A stretch of DNA of 64,000 nucleotides from positions 52,399,137-52,463,136 of the forward strand of contig CAMTDV010000017.1 of the NCBI GenBank assembly GCA_947069175.1, read 5' to 3'. The notes beneath the pieces were generated by a model, which saw only the letters and a program-made list of their open reading frames with translations, made no database searches and was not told the DNA's origin. The DNA comes from Scalesia atractyloides. Its lineage: Eukaryota > Streptophyta > Magnoliopsida > Asterales > Asteraceae. Every line of letters starts with the position of its first letter. Positions within the stretch are counted from its first letter, which is position 1. The translations under genes and the position numbers were made by a program. Shown one piece after another: positions 34,200-47,800 of this stretch.

Positions 34200-34438
34200 C
34201 CAAAATTTTGGTGCGTCATGGTATCAATAATTGAGCTACATGCCAACAAATAGATTTATCGTTTACGGCAGATCAATTAAATATTGAGACGAACACTTGA
34301 ATATTTGCAACGCGATAATTCATAAATTCAAAATTACATTACTTTGTCCAAAAGGACTTTTTGGAATAAGTAAAATACAACATAATGTCTAATAATGGAC
34401 TTTTGGAACGAAAATTACAATAATTGAAATAAAAATCT
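34200..34438 (-). other. Non-coding stretch downstream of H ORF; D/H junction
   Basis: AT-rich sequence between the H stop codon and the D gag remnant. No LTR end, PPT or TSD could be recognised, so whether H is inserted in D or is the 5' part of the same element is unresolved. Confidence 0.45.
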
Positions 34439-35369
34439 TCAGTCTTCTCTTCTTCCTCTCACAAGCTTGGAAAGCTTCTTGTATATCTTGCTCGTCCTCC
34501 GTGCACTTCTTTGGACTTGTCATTGGATCTGTTCAGTCCGTTCCAAAGCTTGGTTGATAGATATAAGAGGTGCTTGTTGCTTAGGTGATTGTGGTTGAGG
34601 CACAACTGGATACTCATATCCAGGGTTGGATACCCCGGATTTTGGTAGGTGAAAGGAAAAGGAGGTGGGTACAGGGCATTTTAAATGATCGCCTGCGTGT
34701 AGGGGTCATAAATGGAGCTGGATAGGTGTAATCCCGGTAGTTGCAACAAAAGAACTTGGATAGATAGGAATGGGTTATCAAAACCCGTGGGTGGTGGCTC
34801 GGTGATAGGAGCAGTGTTTGAGGGTCCACCCATTTGGGAGTCCTCCGGTATTGGTGTGTATGATGGTGGAAGAGATGGAAGAGATCCGAACCATTCTTCG
34901 GCATGTACTAACATTTGTGCTCTGGTACGGGGCTTCCTCGGCTGTGGTTGTTGTTGTTGTTATTGGTGGTGGTGGTGCTGTTCCACCGGTGCTTCATCTT
35001 GTGAAAGTGGTGGAGTTTGAGGAGGTGGATATGGTGGTGTTTGTGGTTGAGGTTCGGGAGTGTAGTAAAAGGGTTTTGGTCCCATTTGTCTGGACCTTAA
35101 TATGGCGAACCTGCATAAGATGCAGTATCTCTGGATAGCTCAATTGGATGTTGGTTGGTTCCGGAAGGTGGCATCTCCGATCCGAATTGTTGTCTAATTA
35201 GTTCTGGCTTGGGTGTGGGGAGTTTAGATAATTGGATGCATGAGAGGTGTCATTTGTGTGGTGTGAGTAGGAGTGATGTGAATAGGAGTGGTGTGAGTAT
35301 GAGTGTCCAGCTGGTTGGGATGAATGGGATTCGCTTGAATGTTGTGGATATTCAGAATGGTTGGAATGT
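34439..35369 (-). pseudogene. H ORF, main part: Pro/Gln/His-rich protein of unknown function
   Basis: Minus-strand coding remnant continuing from 58103 once element G and one TSD are removed. After the split it reads HSNHSEYPQHSSESHSSQPA, then a repeated SYSHH motif (three copies, near 35270), Pro-rich stretches (PPPPITTT and PPSYTPIPEDSQMGG in different frames) and a C-terminal SINQALERTEQIQ and RTSKIYKKLSKL segment that could be helical; stop at 34439. Several stops and frame changes break it. The composition suggests a Gag-like or structural protein of an unclassified retroelement, but no domain is recognised. Confidence 0.55.
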
Positions 35370-35374
35370 GATGG

Positions 35375-37938
35375 TGTCACACCCTCAAAAATCCACTTGC
35401 TTGGTTTTATCGCGAGGCGCGTGACAAACCAGGATCATAGTCATTAGTCATACTGAAGGACCTCTATATGAGTTAAAAAATATTCCTGTTTGCTCATTAA
35501 TGAGAAAATATTGTTTACACGATTGAGTTGCGGAAGCATAATAATTACAAAACCAAAATAGTTAATGTAATTTAAGCTGTGTCTAAATATTTGATGAAAT
35601 CAATGCGACACCATAATGCATCCTAGTCTTGATGTGTGCTACCTTAGCAACCTGAGAAAACATGTAAAAATCAAGTGTCAATAATTATGATGAGTGAGTT
35701 AACAGGTTTTAGTTTACAAATATAAGATAAGTTGTTTCCACTGGTTCAAATCCAAATAGTATGTTATGATAGGTAACCCCTGATCTAAACCTGAATTAGA
35801 ATGTTCAAGTTTCCCGATTCAAAACCTGAATCGTGTTGTTATAAGTTGTTCCTGATTCAAAACCCGATTCGTGTTGCTATAAGTTGTTCCCAATTCAAAA
35901 CCCGAATAGTGTTGCTATAAGATGTTTCCGATTCCAAACCCGAATCGTGTTGCTATAAGCTGTTCCCGATTCAAAACCCGAACCGTGTTGTTATATTGGT
36001 TAGCGGTTCATGTTATATGTTTAGGTAGCTAACCTAGGTCATGTCAACAAAGTGTTCGATCCGAAACTGACGTTGTTGCCCCTGTTGTGCCAGTTCTATC
36101 ACCAACCATGGCTAAGTGTTAGGCAAATTCTACACCCGTGACCATCAACGTTCGATCTAACTGGCGCGACCAGTACGAGTGGGCTTGTCGGGCCCAGTAG
36201 TACTACCAAAAATTCCCTCACTATAATCCAATACTAACGGCATCGTAAGTTTTAAGGGGACTGACATGTGATATATGCTTCTTTGTGACCATAACCATAT
36301 AACATAACCCTTTCCAATATAGTTGTTAATTACATAAAGGTAAATGCGTTACTTTACCGTTATGGTACATGTTTTCTCCCCCTGTTATTTAAAACCGTTT
36401 AAAAGTAGGGGCCGTGAACTTACCTTTGATAGCTCGGTTAGACTTTTAAAGTGATTATGAGTTGAGGTTGGTCAATCACGTCCTAATATGATTACCATTT
36501 AGTTTATTAGTGTGCTCATGTAAGACACGAAATCCATACATGTATCTTAACATGAATCATGCAATCACGTTGACAACTTATATATATATATTCCACGTAT
36601 AATCATCTATGATCATGGCACACAACAAGTTATATAACATTTAAGTCACCATAAAACGGGTTCAGCTATTCACAGATAGCACATACAAACATCTAGATGC
36701 ACATATAACAACTTATTGTGTTTCAGCTTAAGTGTCCAGAACTGGGCTGTTTTCGGGTATTTTTATAAAATAGTTCCCGTATCTCAAAAATTCCAATTAA
36801 TTTACAGAACGTGTCAAAAGGTCTGTAAAAGTTTGTGTAAAATTTTCCAGCCCTAACTAATTATCGATTATTTTTAAAAAATCATTTACTAGGCTGCAGT
36901 CGGATTCGTTACTTTCTGACTACAGTCCACGGAAAAATTCATTTAAAAATCATTAGCCACTCGATTGAAGATATTCCCGTGGGAGATTTTCAGCGACACC
37001 TTTGTCCAACTACTGTACAAATTTCATGACCTAGTTCTATCCAGATTACAAGATATGACACAGCAAACAACACGTAATTTCTACAGAAAAACGCAGCTTC
37101 AGCTGCTGCACGAAATAATTATTTTGAAATAGTAAACGACCTCAGAAAAATGCAATTTCAGCGTCATTAGAAGCTTTTTTTCAAAAACGTACGTTTTAGA
37201 CTTCAGAAACTCCGTTTTTCTTTATGTTACGACTTGTTTGCATCAAACTGAAGTTGGCTGTATATGCTATTCAGCTTTCAATTCTGCACTTATTTGATAC
37301 TAGAACAAGTTTAAACGATCATGCATCCTATTAACATCAATTAATAACAAGTTAACCCACCACCTATCATCTAGCATATTAAAATCACAACAACCCTAGG
37401 AATATATCATCTTTAACATCACAAAACGCAACTTAAGCACACAACAAACATCACTAACCTTGAAGCAAGATGAAAGAACTAGAGATGGAGGGTTGCGATC
37501 GTGTGAGAGATGGAGGCTGCCGTCGCACAAGGAGAGGGAGGGACTAGGGTTTTGGTTTGTGTAGAATAAAATGAGAAGATGAGATAATAATATGTTTAAA
37601 TATCGTGGGTTTGGGTAAACGGGTTGTGCTTAAACCGCATCTACGAGCCCGTTTATACTTCACGTGTCTCATTAAAATAAACCCGCTCGTTTAAATTAAC
37701 CGATCATTATAACAATTAAAGTACCTTTACTTGTTTAACTTAAAACAAACATTTGGAATATATTTTGTATGCCCGTCTACAATATATATAATTATGTGAA
37801 AATAAATACGCTTGGCAAGAATCGTAGGTTAAACATGTTTCACTCACTGCAAGTTTTTATCATTTAAGTTAATACTAATAAACATTTTAAGATGTGTAAC
37901 CATTTTGATCCTTAGGGTCAAAAGTACGAGATGTCACA
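35375..37938 (-). repeat. G 3' LTR
   Basis: 2564 bp, TGTCACACCCTC to GAGATGTCACA on plus, matching 55529-58097. Minus-strand intron-like pair: donor CAAAG|GTAAGTTCAC at 36423, acceptor GTTTTCTCAG at 35652. Confidence 0.95.
35813..36000. repeat. 38-bp minisatellite in G 3' LTR, five units
   Basis: Units start at 35813, 35851, 35889, 35927 and 35965, consensus beginning CCCGATTCAAAACCCGAATC. The partner LTR has six. Confidence 0.93.
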
Positions 37939-37975
37939 TTCTCCCCATGTTACAGAAATTTCGTCCTCGAAATTT
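37939..37975 (-). other. G polypurine tract and adjacent inverted repeat
   Basis: The minus strand carries ACATGGGGAGAA next to the LTR; the plus-strand inverted repeat AAATTTCGTCCTCGAAATTT is at 37956-37975. Confidence 0.75.
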
Positions 37976-40900
37976 AAGCTGAGGTATACTTTATACTCCA
38001 ATTATGGGTTGTTCAACAACAGATTGTTACACGTAAGTATACATGGTTTCACGTAAGTTCACAAAATGTACATATAAGTCACATAGTAGATAGATTCACA
38101 TAGCATATAGATTCACCTAATTTATTTATTTGTTCAAGAATATTGTTCTGATTGTTTATCGACGTTCAGGTACAAACCCATGTGTGGATCCGTAATTCCT
38201 CGGATTACTGTTACGTGACTGTCTGTGTAATAAATATCACACTTAATTAACCTAAATCAAGTGCATTTCACATTATCCCCTTGTTGAAAGAATTTTCGTC
38301 CCGAAAATTTAGATTATGATATATTGTAAATTCATTGCTAAAGAGAGCGTCAAGATATATGACGGTACAGGGGATGAGTTAAACTCATAATACATGATCG
38401 AGATAATAGTTAATGCCAAATGAGATTTAATTGTTCATCTGAACCAGTTGCAAGCTATTATATATAGGCATAGACCAGTCAATTGCCGAAGCAACATATC
38501 GATTCCAGGAAGAGTAGGTGCACATACGTGCGACTTTCAAGAGTTACAGGGGTCGCCTATGATGTAAGTATACACGAAAAGAAATGGTGCCCTTTAAAGG
38601 TAGTACCATGTTATTGAATTCACACGGTTCAGTTTCCTGTTCACAAGTAAGATGAAGTTATAACCCACTCGATAAATAGATATGGCTATCTTCGTTGAAG
38701 TGATATTAATGTCAAGAATCTAGTAGAGGAAACTACTATGGCTCTAAGAGAATGCAATACCTAGAATTACATCTGTACATAGGGATTTCAAATAGAGATT
38801 AAGTTAGACTAACAAAGGAAAAAAAAACACTAATACATGTCAATTTGTACTTGGTCTTAAGTCGAAATACACGTTGAGTTAGTGGGAGCTCAATAATCAA
38901 AAATGTCATAACAAGTTATGTCAAGCACGGGAGATGCTCACAAGAGGTGCAACATCGGTGTGTCATACATCGGTATAATATTGACTGGTGTATTTAACAT
39001 ATATGGCGCGGGGGGGGGGGGGTGTTGCACAAAATATAGTTTAGGTGAGCTCAACACATTCGAATTTAAGTGACTTGTAGAAGGCAGTAATTTGTTATCA
39101 TAAAGCGATCTGAATATTAAGTAGCCAATACTTCATATATCAAGTGTATCTAATGTATATTTTAAGGTTACCCGAATGGACACGAATGTCATACGTCATA
39201 GACGAAGGGTCAACAAAATAAACCGAACTGGAATTGTGTTAAGGTAGTTTGTTAAAGGCCAAATTACTCAAATTCTAGTATCGTGTTGAGAGCACCACCG
39301 GGAACTTACTCAACGTAACCGGGGTGGAAATAGTTCAAAGTGAGTGTCAGAGGGATTTGTTGTTATGAGGCATCGCTACAAAGATCAGAAATGGTACAGT
39401 TACCACTACAAGTTAACAGTGATGATGCCATCGTACGTAAGACTTCTAGAAAGGAATAATATTAATTGTATGAAACCAGTGATTTGGGTAGATTTATCAA
39501 CGGATTGGATGAAAACTCAAGTCGGGCATTATGCCCTTTATTTCAGAATGTTAACGTCTCAACGCGTTCATACGGAGGGAAATGGGATTTTTGGTTAAAA
39601 CTGATCATCACATTTTGGTTGTAGTTGGTTGTAGTAGATGGCCAGCTTTCGGTGGAAGAAGGATAAATACGAACAAAGAAATCAATGAAGCTATACATAA
39701 GTATGGCAATTTCACATGAAAAGGGTGTTAACCTTGGCATACTTCACGAAAGTAGAAAATTTTGTTTTATGCTCCTGCACTTGATGAACTTAAGTATGGC
39801 TACTCAATCCTCGAGTAACGTTCGTAGAAAGTGATTTAGCCATGCGAGGATTAGCGCATAACAAGGTCAGTCAAGATTCTGACATTCACTTTAGCACAAC
39901 AAGATAATACCCGAAGAATATACCAAGATGCGATTGTCATCAATCCGTTCTATATAATTGTTTTAGAATCACTAGTGAGACATTAAATCCGATGATGTGG
40001 ATGTAGTTGGTCGCACACAAGCGGTATAAATAGAATTAAAATGACGCTGCCAGTCTTGGAAGCTTTACATTGAAAGTGTTGACGCAAAGAGAGTTATGTA
40101 GCAAAGTAATGGTCCGTTGAATTCGTAGTGCTCCGGTTCAATCGGAGCGTTCTCCACAGTCGTCGAGCTTACCCGCATGTAAATAAGAATGGATTTACTA
40201 AAATCCATATATGAACTTAAGGGTGTAATTAGTCGAACGTGTATGCAAACAAGTTTGAAAGATTGAACTAAAACGTGTCCATGAATTAGGAGCATCACAT
40301 ACGTCACCAAGAGGTTTCATTACAAAACACGGAAATACGTTCAAAATGGCATGGTCGTAATAACAATACATCACCATCTTCAAAGTTCAAAAAGTGATCA
40401 CCAAGGATCAAAAAGACGAGTTCACCAAGTTCTTTTTTTTTAAATTAGAACACAATTTGATGGGAGTATATGCGTAAGGTTTCAAAGATGTAGTGCGACC
40501 ACGACCATGGAGTGAGAGCTTCGTCTACGTCAACAACAATAACTACTGTCGCATTAAACGGTAAGCATCCACCAGTGCAACAACTAGGGGATAGACTAGC
40601 TTAGAACGGAAAACTATTATGGAATAATGAATCTACAATACAAGGGGTAAGATTATTTTGTAGACCATCACTTTCATCTGGGTGTTGATAAACTTGTATC
40701 TCTATCTTCCAATGTTCTTGAGATGATTGGAACCGTTTTGTGGAAATACACTCGCAAAGTTAGGTATGCAGGGACGTAAATCAGGTTAGACTAAAGATTA
40801 GTCAAAAGACACAGAGTAATAGGGTCAAAGGAAATTTTGTGGTTAAGCGTAAGGGATAAAGTGTGAACGCACGAGAGATTCTTCATATTTCGTTTATGCG

Positions 40901-41156
40901 CTGTGTTGAAAGGTTTACACTAAAATTCTGGTAAGGTTTAAACCATAATGATAGAATCTGAGGGGAATCTTAGTTTCACCATGCCTCTTACATGAGTAAA
41001 ATAAAATAGAAAAGATAATAATGACAATAATAGTTATATTGAGGGATTCCATTCACGATAGCTTAATGTGCCCGATAATATCCTGAATTTAATTGTTGTG
41101 TCTATCAACTACTGAACACATTTAATGGTACCAGTTAGTCGCTGAGTGGATTATGA
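37976..41156 (-). other. G internal region, left part, non-coding
   Basis: About 3.2 kb without a recognisable protein on either strand. It contains a second PPT-like block (TATCCCC at 38274 and inverted repeat AATTTTCGTCCCGAAAATT at 38291-38309) and a run of 13 G at 39010-39022. Confidence 0.65.
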
Positions 41157-41161
41157 GAACT

Positions 41162-44100
41162 TGTCACACCCCAACTTGCAGCGGAAGAAAAATATACGGG
41201 ATGCAACAGACACCTCTGGTACAAGCACATTGTTTATAAAGACACTACATTTTATTACTTACAAAATGTTGATTATATACTACATGTATGTTACAACTGC
41301 ATGTTCCCATGAACCACATAAGTCTTCTAAGCCACATGCGTCTATATCAGGGTTCGCCTACAAACATGTCTTGAACAACATACACGGATCACACTAGTCT
41401 CAAGTTAATTGAAATGCATGTTATTTTAAAAAAGGTCAGCTAAACGCTGCGTGAGTTCCACAGGTTTAGTCGTTGTGTAACAAGATGTGTTAACCAGTTT
41501 AATTGTACTAGTTACAGTCACAGCCACTGTCACGGTCATAGTCACAGTCACAGTCACAGTCGCAGTCACAGTCATGGTCATGGTCACTCTGTGCCAGACA
41601 GACACATCATCGCACCGGGCCGTGTCACCACAGATACTTCCCACCGGGCCGTGTCAAGACAGGCACGTCATCCTGGCAACTAAGTTATGTTTCCCTGCAG
41701 TTATGCTTAGTTAACATAACCGAATTTAGGACACGTGCAGTTGCATAGTCACCGACACACAGTGTCACCTAGACACTGCATGGAGCAACTGGGTTAGTCA
41801 AACTAATAATACTATCCACTGTCCATGGCTTACGCCAATCACTTGTAGGGGGAAGTAGGTCGTGTGTTAGACAACTCATATCATCACAAGTTGGTACAAT
41901 TAACACAGTTTTGTAACATGCAAATCACCTCAGAAAACAGTAACACAGTTTAAAAGTGGTGGAGTGAAACACACTCCCAATTTGGTGTAATCACACAGTT
42001 TTAACATGCAAGTCCCCAGAAAACAGAAAAAACAGTTTAAAAGCGGGGAAGTGAAACTCACTCCCAAGTTGGTGTAGTCAACACAGTTTTTAACATGCAA
42101 GTCCCCAGTAAAACAGTTTAAAAGTGGGGAAGTGAGAACTCACTCCCAAGTTGGTGTAGGCAACACAGTTTTTAACATGCAAGTCCCCAGAAAACAGTAA
42201 AATAGTTTAAAAGTGGGGAAGTGAGAACTCACAGTACGAGTAGTGATCTCCACGCAAGAGTGATCAAGTAACTGGATTCACTTTAATAATACCCATGCAA
42301 GTATGGACTCAGATCAGTATGTAAGTTGGTAATGGTTATAACTTGGATCGGTTCAGGATTTTTCACTCCGGACTGAGTCCATAGGCACTGGTATGGTGAT
42401 GGACATCAGGATAGTAGTAGTTTTCAGTTTGGCTTCTGGGCACCGATTCGCGTGCCAACCAAAGTCAGTAGTTTAATGTGTTCGGATAATGGTATAGAAA
42501 AGCCAATAGTGCCAACACGTGGTTATTCAAAAACGATTAACATTCCATTAAGGGAGTTTGAGTGTTCGGGGGGTCTAAGTTGCCCAAATTTGAGTTTCCA
42601 TTTTCACTGTCGGGAATTCTCCCGGATTGTCTTAGAGCACACCCATAGTGCCCAATTTGCTCAGGAATCTCCAGGAATGCTCCCAGTGTTCCAACTATAG
42701 TATTTTTCGGGTTGGGTCAGTTCCCAGTTCCGACAGGTTCGTTACACGGTAAACTGCCGAAAATGAATTAAATAACTTATTTTTAATCCAAATAAATTCT
42801 CATTTAATCTCGAATTGGACTAAAAATCTTTAAAAATTTATATAACTCAGTAAAAATCAGAAGATCATGAGATAAATATCTGGGAATTTATTTTTGTAAT
42901 TTTTTTTATTTAAATAAATTATTTTTTAACCCATTTTTAACCACATACTTAACATAAAATACTTTCAGAAGTTGAAAAATTCAGAAAGAATTCTTGAACC
43001 TTCTATACATGTCCAGAAATATCTCCACAAATTTTGAGAATTTTTCGATTTCATTTCGGTGTGTTTCCGGCTACCGAAAACTCGCAAAAACGCAGATTTT
43101 TAACCCAAATCAAAACTCAACCAATGGACTCATAATTTTCCCAGAACATTACCCATATGTTCATTAGTGTTTCTAAAAAAGGTGGTGGGTTATTGAATCC
43201 GTTTGATATTTTTCCCGAAATCCTTTCTGTAAGACAGTTAAAAATTCACCAAAATCATAGAAAATTCCAAAAATTTTAAAATTTTACGTAGACTTTCCTG
43301 ACGGTATCCTACATCACCATACCAAATTTCAGCTCAATCCAAGCTCTACGGACCAATTTATAGGCAAAACAATTTTCTGCCTAGCCTAGATTCAGTTTTC
43401 GGGTGATATACCTAGCGATTCTTCCGTTTCCAAGCGTTTATCTTGATCCCAGAAGTGTGTGAAGGCTATGTTCAGTACCTACACACCAATTACAACCCAA
43501 ATATGCTAGAACTTAGATCAATCAAACTTTATTTCATTGTTTTTCGGTTAATCGAATAGTTAAGCGATTTTTGTCGAATACGAGTTGATTAGGATATCAA
43601 TCCCCATTGATTGGCAACCATGGTTGCCGCATAACACCAGGGATATATGTGGTGTTCATATTCTGCCCTAAAACTTGTTTAAAACCCCAAATTCATGCAT
43701 TAAAAAGCGTTTTTCGGCTAGAACTCGCGTTTAATCGAAGAAACGGACATAGAATTATAAAAGACAAGGTTAATACCTTTGATTTAGTGAGGTTTAATGA
43801 AGAACTCAGCTGGATTGAAGTTTGTGGGGACAGGTATTTGGAGAATTTGAGTGATTTTTGAAATAAAAATGAATTAATAATGAAAATTAAATAAAAAAAC
43901 ATATATATACATTGGGGTGGGCTTTAGAGGTGGGTCCTAAGGGACACCTCGTGCTTCGTTTTGCATGACAAAAGATAAGGTTTATCTTTCAGATAAGTAC
44001 AGGTTCGTTTTCAGGTCCTGCGCGCGTTCTCGATTTGCGTGAGGACTCCGTTTTGCGCGTACTTAGTGTCCAAAGACTCGGTTTTAAAAATTACGCATAA

Positions 44101-44793
44101 CCGTCTAAAAATCCGAACCCAATTACGTTTTAATCATAAAAGTCTCGTTTGACGTTCATTTAAGTGTTTTTAAACTTGATCGACGTTCCTTGCACATTTG
44201 GTTGCCTTATATTATGCCTGGAACGAATGCGTTTCCCCAACCGGGAGCTGCTTCGTTTTGCGTGCCCGAGCTTTGATTATTTTTAAATCTTATGTCACAG
44301 TCTATGGCACAAATCTAAGTTATTCCTGGAACTCGGAATCTTAAATAAGGCTACCGATAAACTAATAATCAACGTCAAAGGTCTAATGCGCTTTTAAACG
44401 TCAAGTCTCCGTTTAACACGTTCAAGGCTAAGGATGCCAACCTCGCATCGTTGGTCCTTAGTAGTGTCATGTCAACCATGACATGCTCTCGGATTCATCC
44501 GAGACATTACAAATATCGCTAGGCATAGCACACAAGTCATGTGTGTTTACTACTACTTATTCCCAGAGTCATCAGTTCATTCACGACTTTGTCTTGTCAT
44601 GTAGGTGATGCATAATGTCACTGTAATGTTTTTATTACTTACTATGCATATACTCCCGTCATAGTCGGTGTATCATTTTCCACAATTCTTATCATCGCAC
44701 ATAATTATAATAATATCACGATATACATACCACGTCCGGTTACCACGGACTTGTACTAATCAAAGTTTACCGGGATTTTTCACGATTGTCACA
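41162..44793 (-). repeat. J 3' LTR
   Basis: TGTCACACCCC to GATTGTCACA on plus. It includes a GTCACA/GTCATG hexamer-rich stretch (41513-41587), a four-copy tandem repeat of about 85 bp (41890-42231), and a possible TATA (TATATATA near 43900, minus). The splice acceptor present in the partner LTR has lost its G here. Confidence 0.95.
41890..42231. repeat. Four-copy tandem repeat of about 85 bp in J 3' LTR
   Basis: Units begin GTTGGTGTAGTCAACACAG and end near GAACTCACTCCCAA, with CAAGTCCCCAG inside. The other LTR has the same array at about 51431-51776. Confidence 0.85.
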
Positions 44794-44829
44794 GTCTCCC
44801 CTGGTTAAAAGAATTTCGTCCTGAAATTC
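44794..44829 (-). other. J polypurine tract and adjacent inverted repeat
   Basis: The minus strand reads CCAGGGGAGAC against the LTR; GAATTTCGTCCTGAAATTC (44811-44829) is the counterpart of the A, B and G inverted repeats. Confidence 0.8.
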
Positions 44830-47800
44830 TGTTTAGTAATTCGTTGAAAGGTTCAATATTTATGTTCGTGTCAGTCATCTGACAGACAAGTATGTTTTCG
44901 CTTTTCATTTAGTATCATCCCTGTACGAAGATAATAATTGTGCTACATAGTAGCAGTGTAATTTGTCCATCCACAATTCCTACGTATTGTTAAGAGTAAC
45001 GTCTGCCATCACTTCCAACCTGGAAGTGAGAGTGTTGTTGGACTCACAATAGGATATGAGTTTCGTATTCAGCTTATAGCTGACTGCAATTATTACGTTT
45101 TCTTTGCATTCATTTTCCTCACCATTCATACACCATAAGTTTCAATTAAGATTTCGTTTAATAGTTCTTACACATCTCCTATAGAGGAGGGGTATGGGTA
45201 CCCTTCCTGGGTTTGTTGCACATGTAATAATTAGCACCATGCTCCACATGGTTGTGTTAAGGGAATAAATTTGGTCTTACCGAGTGGTGCACGCCAATCT
45301 TCCCGTGTTGTCGTGTACGTGAGTATCTTCGGCTAATACTAACCGACTACGAGAGTCCCTACTCTATGGTAGAGAAAGGCTTTTACGAGCCTATGGTTGC
45401 CATAAGGCGAGCATGTACACGAGTAACAACGAATCTGCACCCTCACATCAACGGGTGCCCGAACTACTCACCAGCAGTCTAATCACGTCGCAAGGATATG
45501 GAATTTCTACAGTAATAATTCCGGTTTGCATTATGTTTTGGGAGCTTAGCTCCAGTTGTTGTACAACTATATGTGTCTTTTCCCAAAGGAAACAACTTAG
45601 TAACTTTGATGATATCGATGTGATTCTCCGAGAGATATCGTATAGAATTCCCATATACCGGGAATGATAGGGTGTGCGCCTAATGTAGTTTTAATTCCCG
45701 TAGCACCACATCTAGAATGTTACTATATCACATGGAATTGCTTAAGGTGTAATGAGTGTCTAACGATCATAAGCATCACTATGACGCCCCTACACATGGG
45801 ATCCGCATTAATCGTAGACGTACGGGTAATTTGGTAAAAGATGACTAAGTAACGAGTCATCGAATCAAGCTTCCCCATTGACAGAGTACCCTTTGTAGGG
45901 TAGGAACATACCCATGCTCGACTATCATTTCATAAGGATGTCGTTAGTGGGGACAATGAGAAGTTATATTTCCCATGATGTTCTTGAAAGATTATCTAAT
46001 GCATAGGCGAATATAACCCATACTAGTCACAAGGTGGTTAATCACCACTTGACCGTCTCGGTCTCGTGGTTTTTAGAGTCCAATTCGGACTTGGTAAGTT
46101 ATGAACTGTATATCAGTATAAAAAGATATAATGCCTTCCCCTCTTGGCACCTCCGCCATTTGAATCACCGATTAAACGTAAGGGTTTCATTGAGTTCGTT
46201 CATGCCAAACCATCTTGGTTTAGATTGGGAAAGTCGTGTGGTTTTACGAAACCATGGGCTGAAGCCCGAATTGATAGTCACCCTAGTCCGATAGGGGAAA
46301 TTTCCCACTAATTCTGATTTTTCCCGTTAGTCTCATATTCATAATAATGTAAACAAGAAATGAAGACCCGGCCCCCGGGTTGGTCGAGACTAGGCTTGCT
46401 GACTTTCTCGACCCCTTGGTCGTAGGATTAGTCAGTTCTGTTTCCCAATAGGGCACAGGAGGAATACGTACTGCTGGGAAATGTAATAACATAGATCCAC
46501 AATCGCTCGACAATCTCTTGAAATAACAAAAGCAGTTTCAAGGAGGCTAAATGAAAAGCGTAATCAATCGAGGTAAGCCTAGCACTCTGACGGCAAGGAT
46601 ACGAATTGAGGTTATAAATACCATTTCACATCCGGTCGGTGCATCCAACCAAGCACCGATCTACACTTTGGTCATTTAGTTTGACTTATTATTGCACCTC
46701 GAGTTATTTACAATTCGTAACGTGTGTTAAGTAACTCTCCAAATTTGAAGAGTATTAACTGTCGTGTCAAAGTCTTATTCTTCCTTTAATATATATGACG
46801 TGCCTACTAACGGATTTTCCCTCTGGATGGACATGATATCCGAGAAAAGTATTCGGAAGATTCACTAGTCCCTTCATCTGGAATGGTCGGGACCACCAGA
46901 TTTACGAGTTAGCTTTCCCCCAGGTGGGTTCAGCGCACAAAAGACACCAATTGTAATATTCAGACAACTCGTGACTATTCCTATTTCAAAGAAAGTTTGG
47001 TTTTGAATGTGTTCCTTCATACATAGTAGTTCATGCTTTTCCTAGTATGGCGTATATACTCACTCCAGTGACATGCTTTGACTACACATTTAAGCACTTG
47101 CCCATTTTGGGTTAAGTCTAAGTGCATTTTTAATAGTTGCATAATGTCGGATATTATTACATACACAATAATGACGTTGGTCATACAGGTTGTGGATTCA
47201 TGCGTGCGACGAATTTGTGTGATATGATACGATTGAAATGTGGCATTAATGCATGTATACATATATTTTGTTTATAGTAGAATGGTCCTGAAACGCTCAC
47301 CACAAATGACCGAGGCAGAAATCGAGTAAATGATAGCGCACAACTTCCGTCAATCATCCCCACGATCGTGAATTTCACTCGTGGTACGAATACACAGGTA
47401 CATATTTATATACAGTGTTATACTGAAGATTTCTCCCGTTCTTATTCCCTTAAGTAACACAAGAATTTTCGTCACTCGAAAATAACGAAGAATCGGGTTT
47501 CTCGGTAACATTGTATCTCACAAATACTCATTTAAATCAATCAAACTGAAAATCAATTGAAGGTACCAAGTAGTTGAACGAAGACGAGGGGTGTTTCAAC
47601 AATATTTCCCTTATCTAGAGAATTTAGTCCTCGTATACTCATGAGGACTAGCAATGCCGTCTACCGAATAACTTTAGGTTACTCACAAGAGTAGGGTATC
47701 GTTCAATTTGTATCCCTTTGGTGGATGAAAGTCAGTGTATCCCAAGTATCAACTTCCTACACATGTAGGAGACAGTTTCCAATTAACACCTTTACAAAGG

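Noticed and set aside
34222..34240. TGGTATCA followed later by TTGAGC, as a plus-strand primer-binding site
   Set aside because: Interrupted match, no LTR end beside it, and orientation conflicts with the surrounding minus-strand elements.
39010..39022. Run of 13 G as a possible G-quadruplex signal
   Set aside because: A single homopolymer run in decayed sequence; also a common sequencing-length uncertainty. No conserved partner.
41426..41714. Open frames encoding alternating Thr-Val repeats on both strands (also 50970-51255)
   Set aside because: They arise from a GTCACA/GTCATG simple repeat inside the J LTRs, which is open in several frames by composition.
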